Shown here: positions 5,818 through 6,081 of the stretch, one piece after another
How positions within the stretch are numbered: the stretch's first letter is position 1
Layout: every line of letters starts with the position of its first letter
Source: Bacillota bacterium
Lineage (GTDB): Bacteria; Bacillota; Dethiobacteria; DTU022
Assembly (NCBI GenBank): GCA_012510325.1
Contig: JAAZIG010000002.1
Span: forward strand, 1 to 6,081
Direction of reading: 5' to 3'
DNA: 6,081 nucleotides
Position numbers and translations under genes: made by a program
The notes under the pieces: model-generated
What the model was told of the DNA's origin: nothing
The model's input: only the letters and a program-made list of their open reading frames with translations
The model's database searches: none

Positions 5818-6081
5818 TGCACGCTCCTCTCGCGGTCATTCTGAGCGCAGCGAAGAATCTGTGGCATAGCGCTGTGCTTAGGGTTTGTAAAGTGCATTCT
5901 GGGGCCAATGGGGGAGTGTAATCCGCAATGTTTACTTGGTGCAGCAGCCTCGCTTGAGATCCTTCGCTTTAAGCTCAGGATGAAAAAAGCTGCTTAAGGA
6001 TGACAAAAATGCCTGGGGTTCGGGAAGGGGGCACCGAAAAATGGGCCGGGAGATCCGTCCCCCTGGCCCATCCCCCTGACG
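5818..6081 (+). repeat. Dispersed intergenic repeat, copy E (long form, reaches the window edge)
   Basis: Copy E repeats copy D with a period of 285 bp. Its left module is at 5835-5860, its right module at 5957-5983, and its tail hairpin is formed by GGGCCGGG (6043-6050) and CCTGGCCC (6062-6069). It differs from D by scattered substitutions and small indels, for example GGTTTGTAA in place of GGACTGTAA and one extra adenine in D. The sequence after the hairpin (ATCCCCCTGACG) runs off the window, so the tandem array may continue. There is no gene from 5327 to the right edge. Confidence 0.8.

Noticed and set aside
5352..5908. Minus-strand frames 5352-5624, 5648-5908 and 5691-5897, and similar ones at 75-356 and 1347-1616
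   Set aside because: They translate the repeat itself (ILRCAQNDRE, FFAALRMT), which commonly produces false gene calls. The part of 5352-5624 outside the repeat has no start site of its own.

Overview
The window looks like an accessory, repeat-rich stretch of a Gram-positive (monoderm) bacterial chromosome, most likely a moderately GC-rich member of the Firmicutes/Clostridia. The main argument is the large minus-strand gene, whose product ends in a textbook sortase sorting signal (LPQTG, a hydrophobic segment, then a basic tail). Strong AGGAGG-type ribosome binding sites, GTG/TTG starts and a consensus sigma-A promoter fit the same picture. The sequence alone does not fix a genus.

Layout. 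Positions 1-330 are non-coding and hold two tandem copies of a dispersed intergenic repeat. A strong promoter (337-365) and a leader with a 12-bp palindrome precede a plus-strand carbon-nitrogen hydrolase of the nitrilase superfamily (449-1387) with an intact Glu-Lys-Cys triad. Positions 1388-1818 separate this gene from the convergent LPXTG gene. They hold two hairpins with nearly the same stem (1456-1485 and 1762-1796) and, between them, a complete copy of the repeat. A signal-peptide, beta-helix, LPXTG-anchored surface protein of 1043 residues fills 1819-4950 on the minus strand. Just upstream of it on the same strand is a 101-residue protein of unknown function (5021-5326), possibly in the same transcript. 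From about 5521 to the right edge there are two more tandem copies of the repeat with a 285-bp period, and no gene.

The genes do not form a recognisable pathway. The hydrolase is a stand-alone cytoplasmic enzyme under its own promoter. The surface protein probably acts in adhesion or in binding polysaccharide, and nothing shows that the small upstream gene works with it.

The most unusual content is the repeat family. All five copies point the same way whatever the strand of the neighbouring genes. The best-preserved core (1542-1690) has 26-bp imperfect terminal inverted repeats like a MITE, and copies differ by a deletion apparently made between short direct repeats. I found no transposase, CRISPR array, rRNA or tRNA, and no convincing new multi-gene system.
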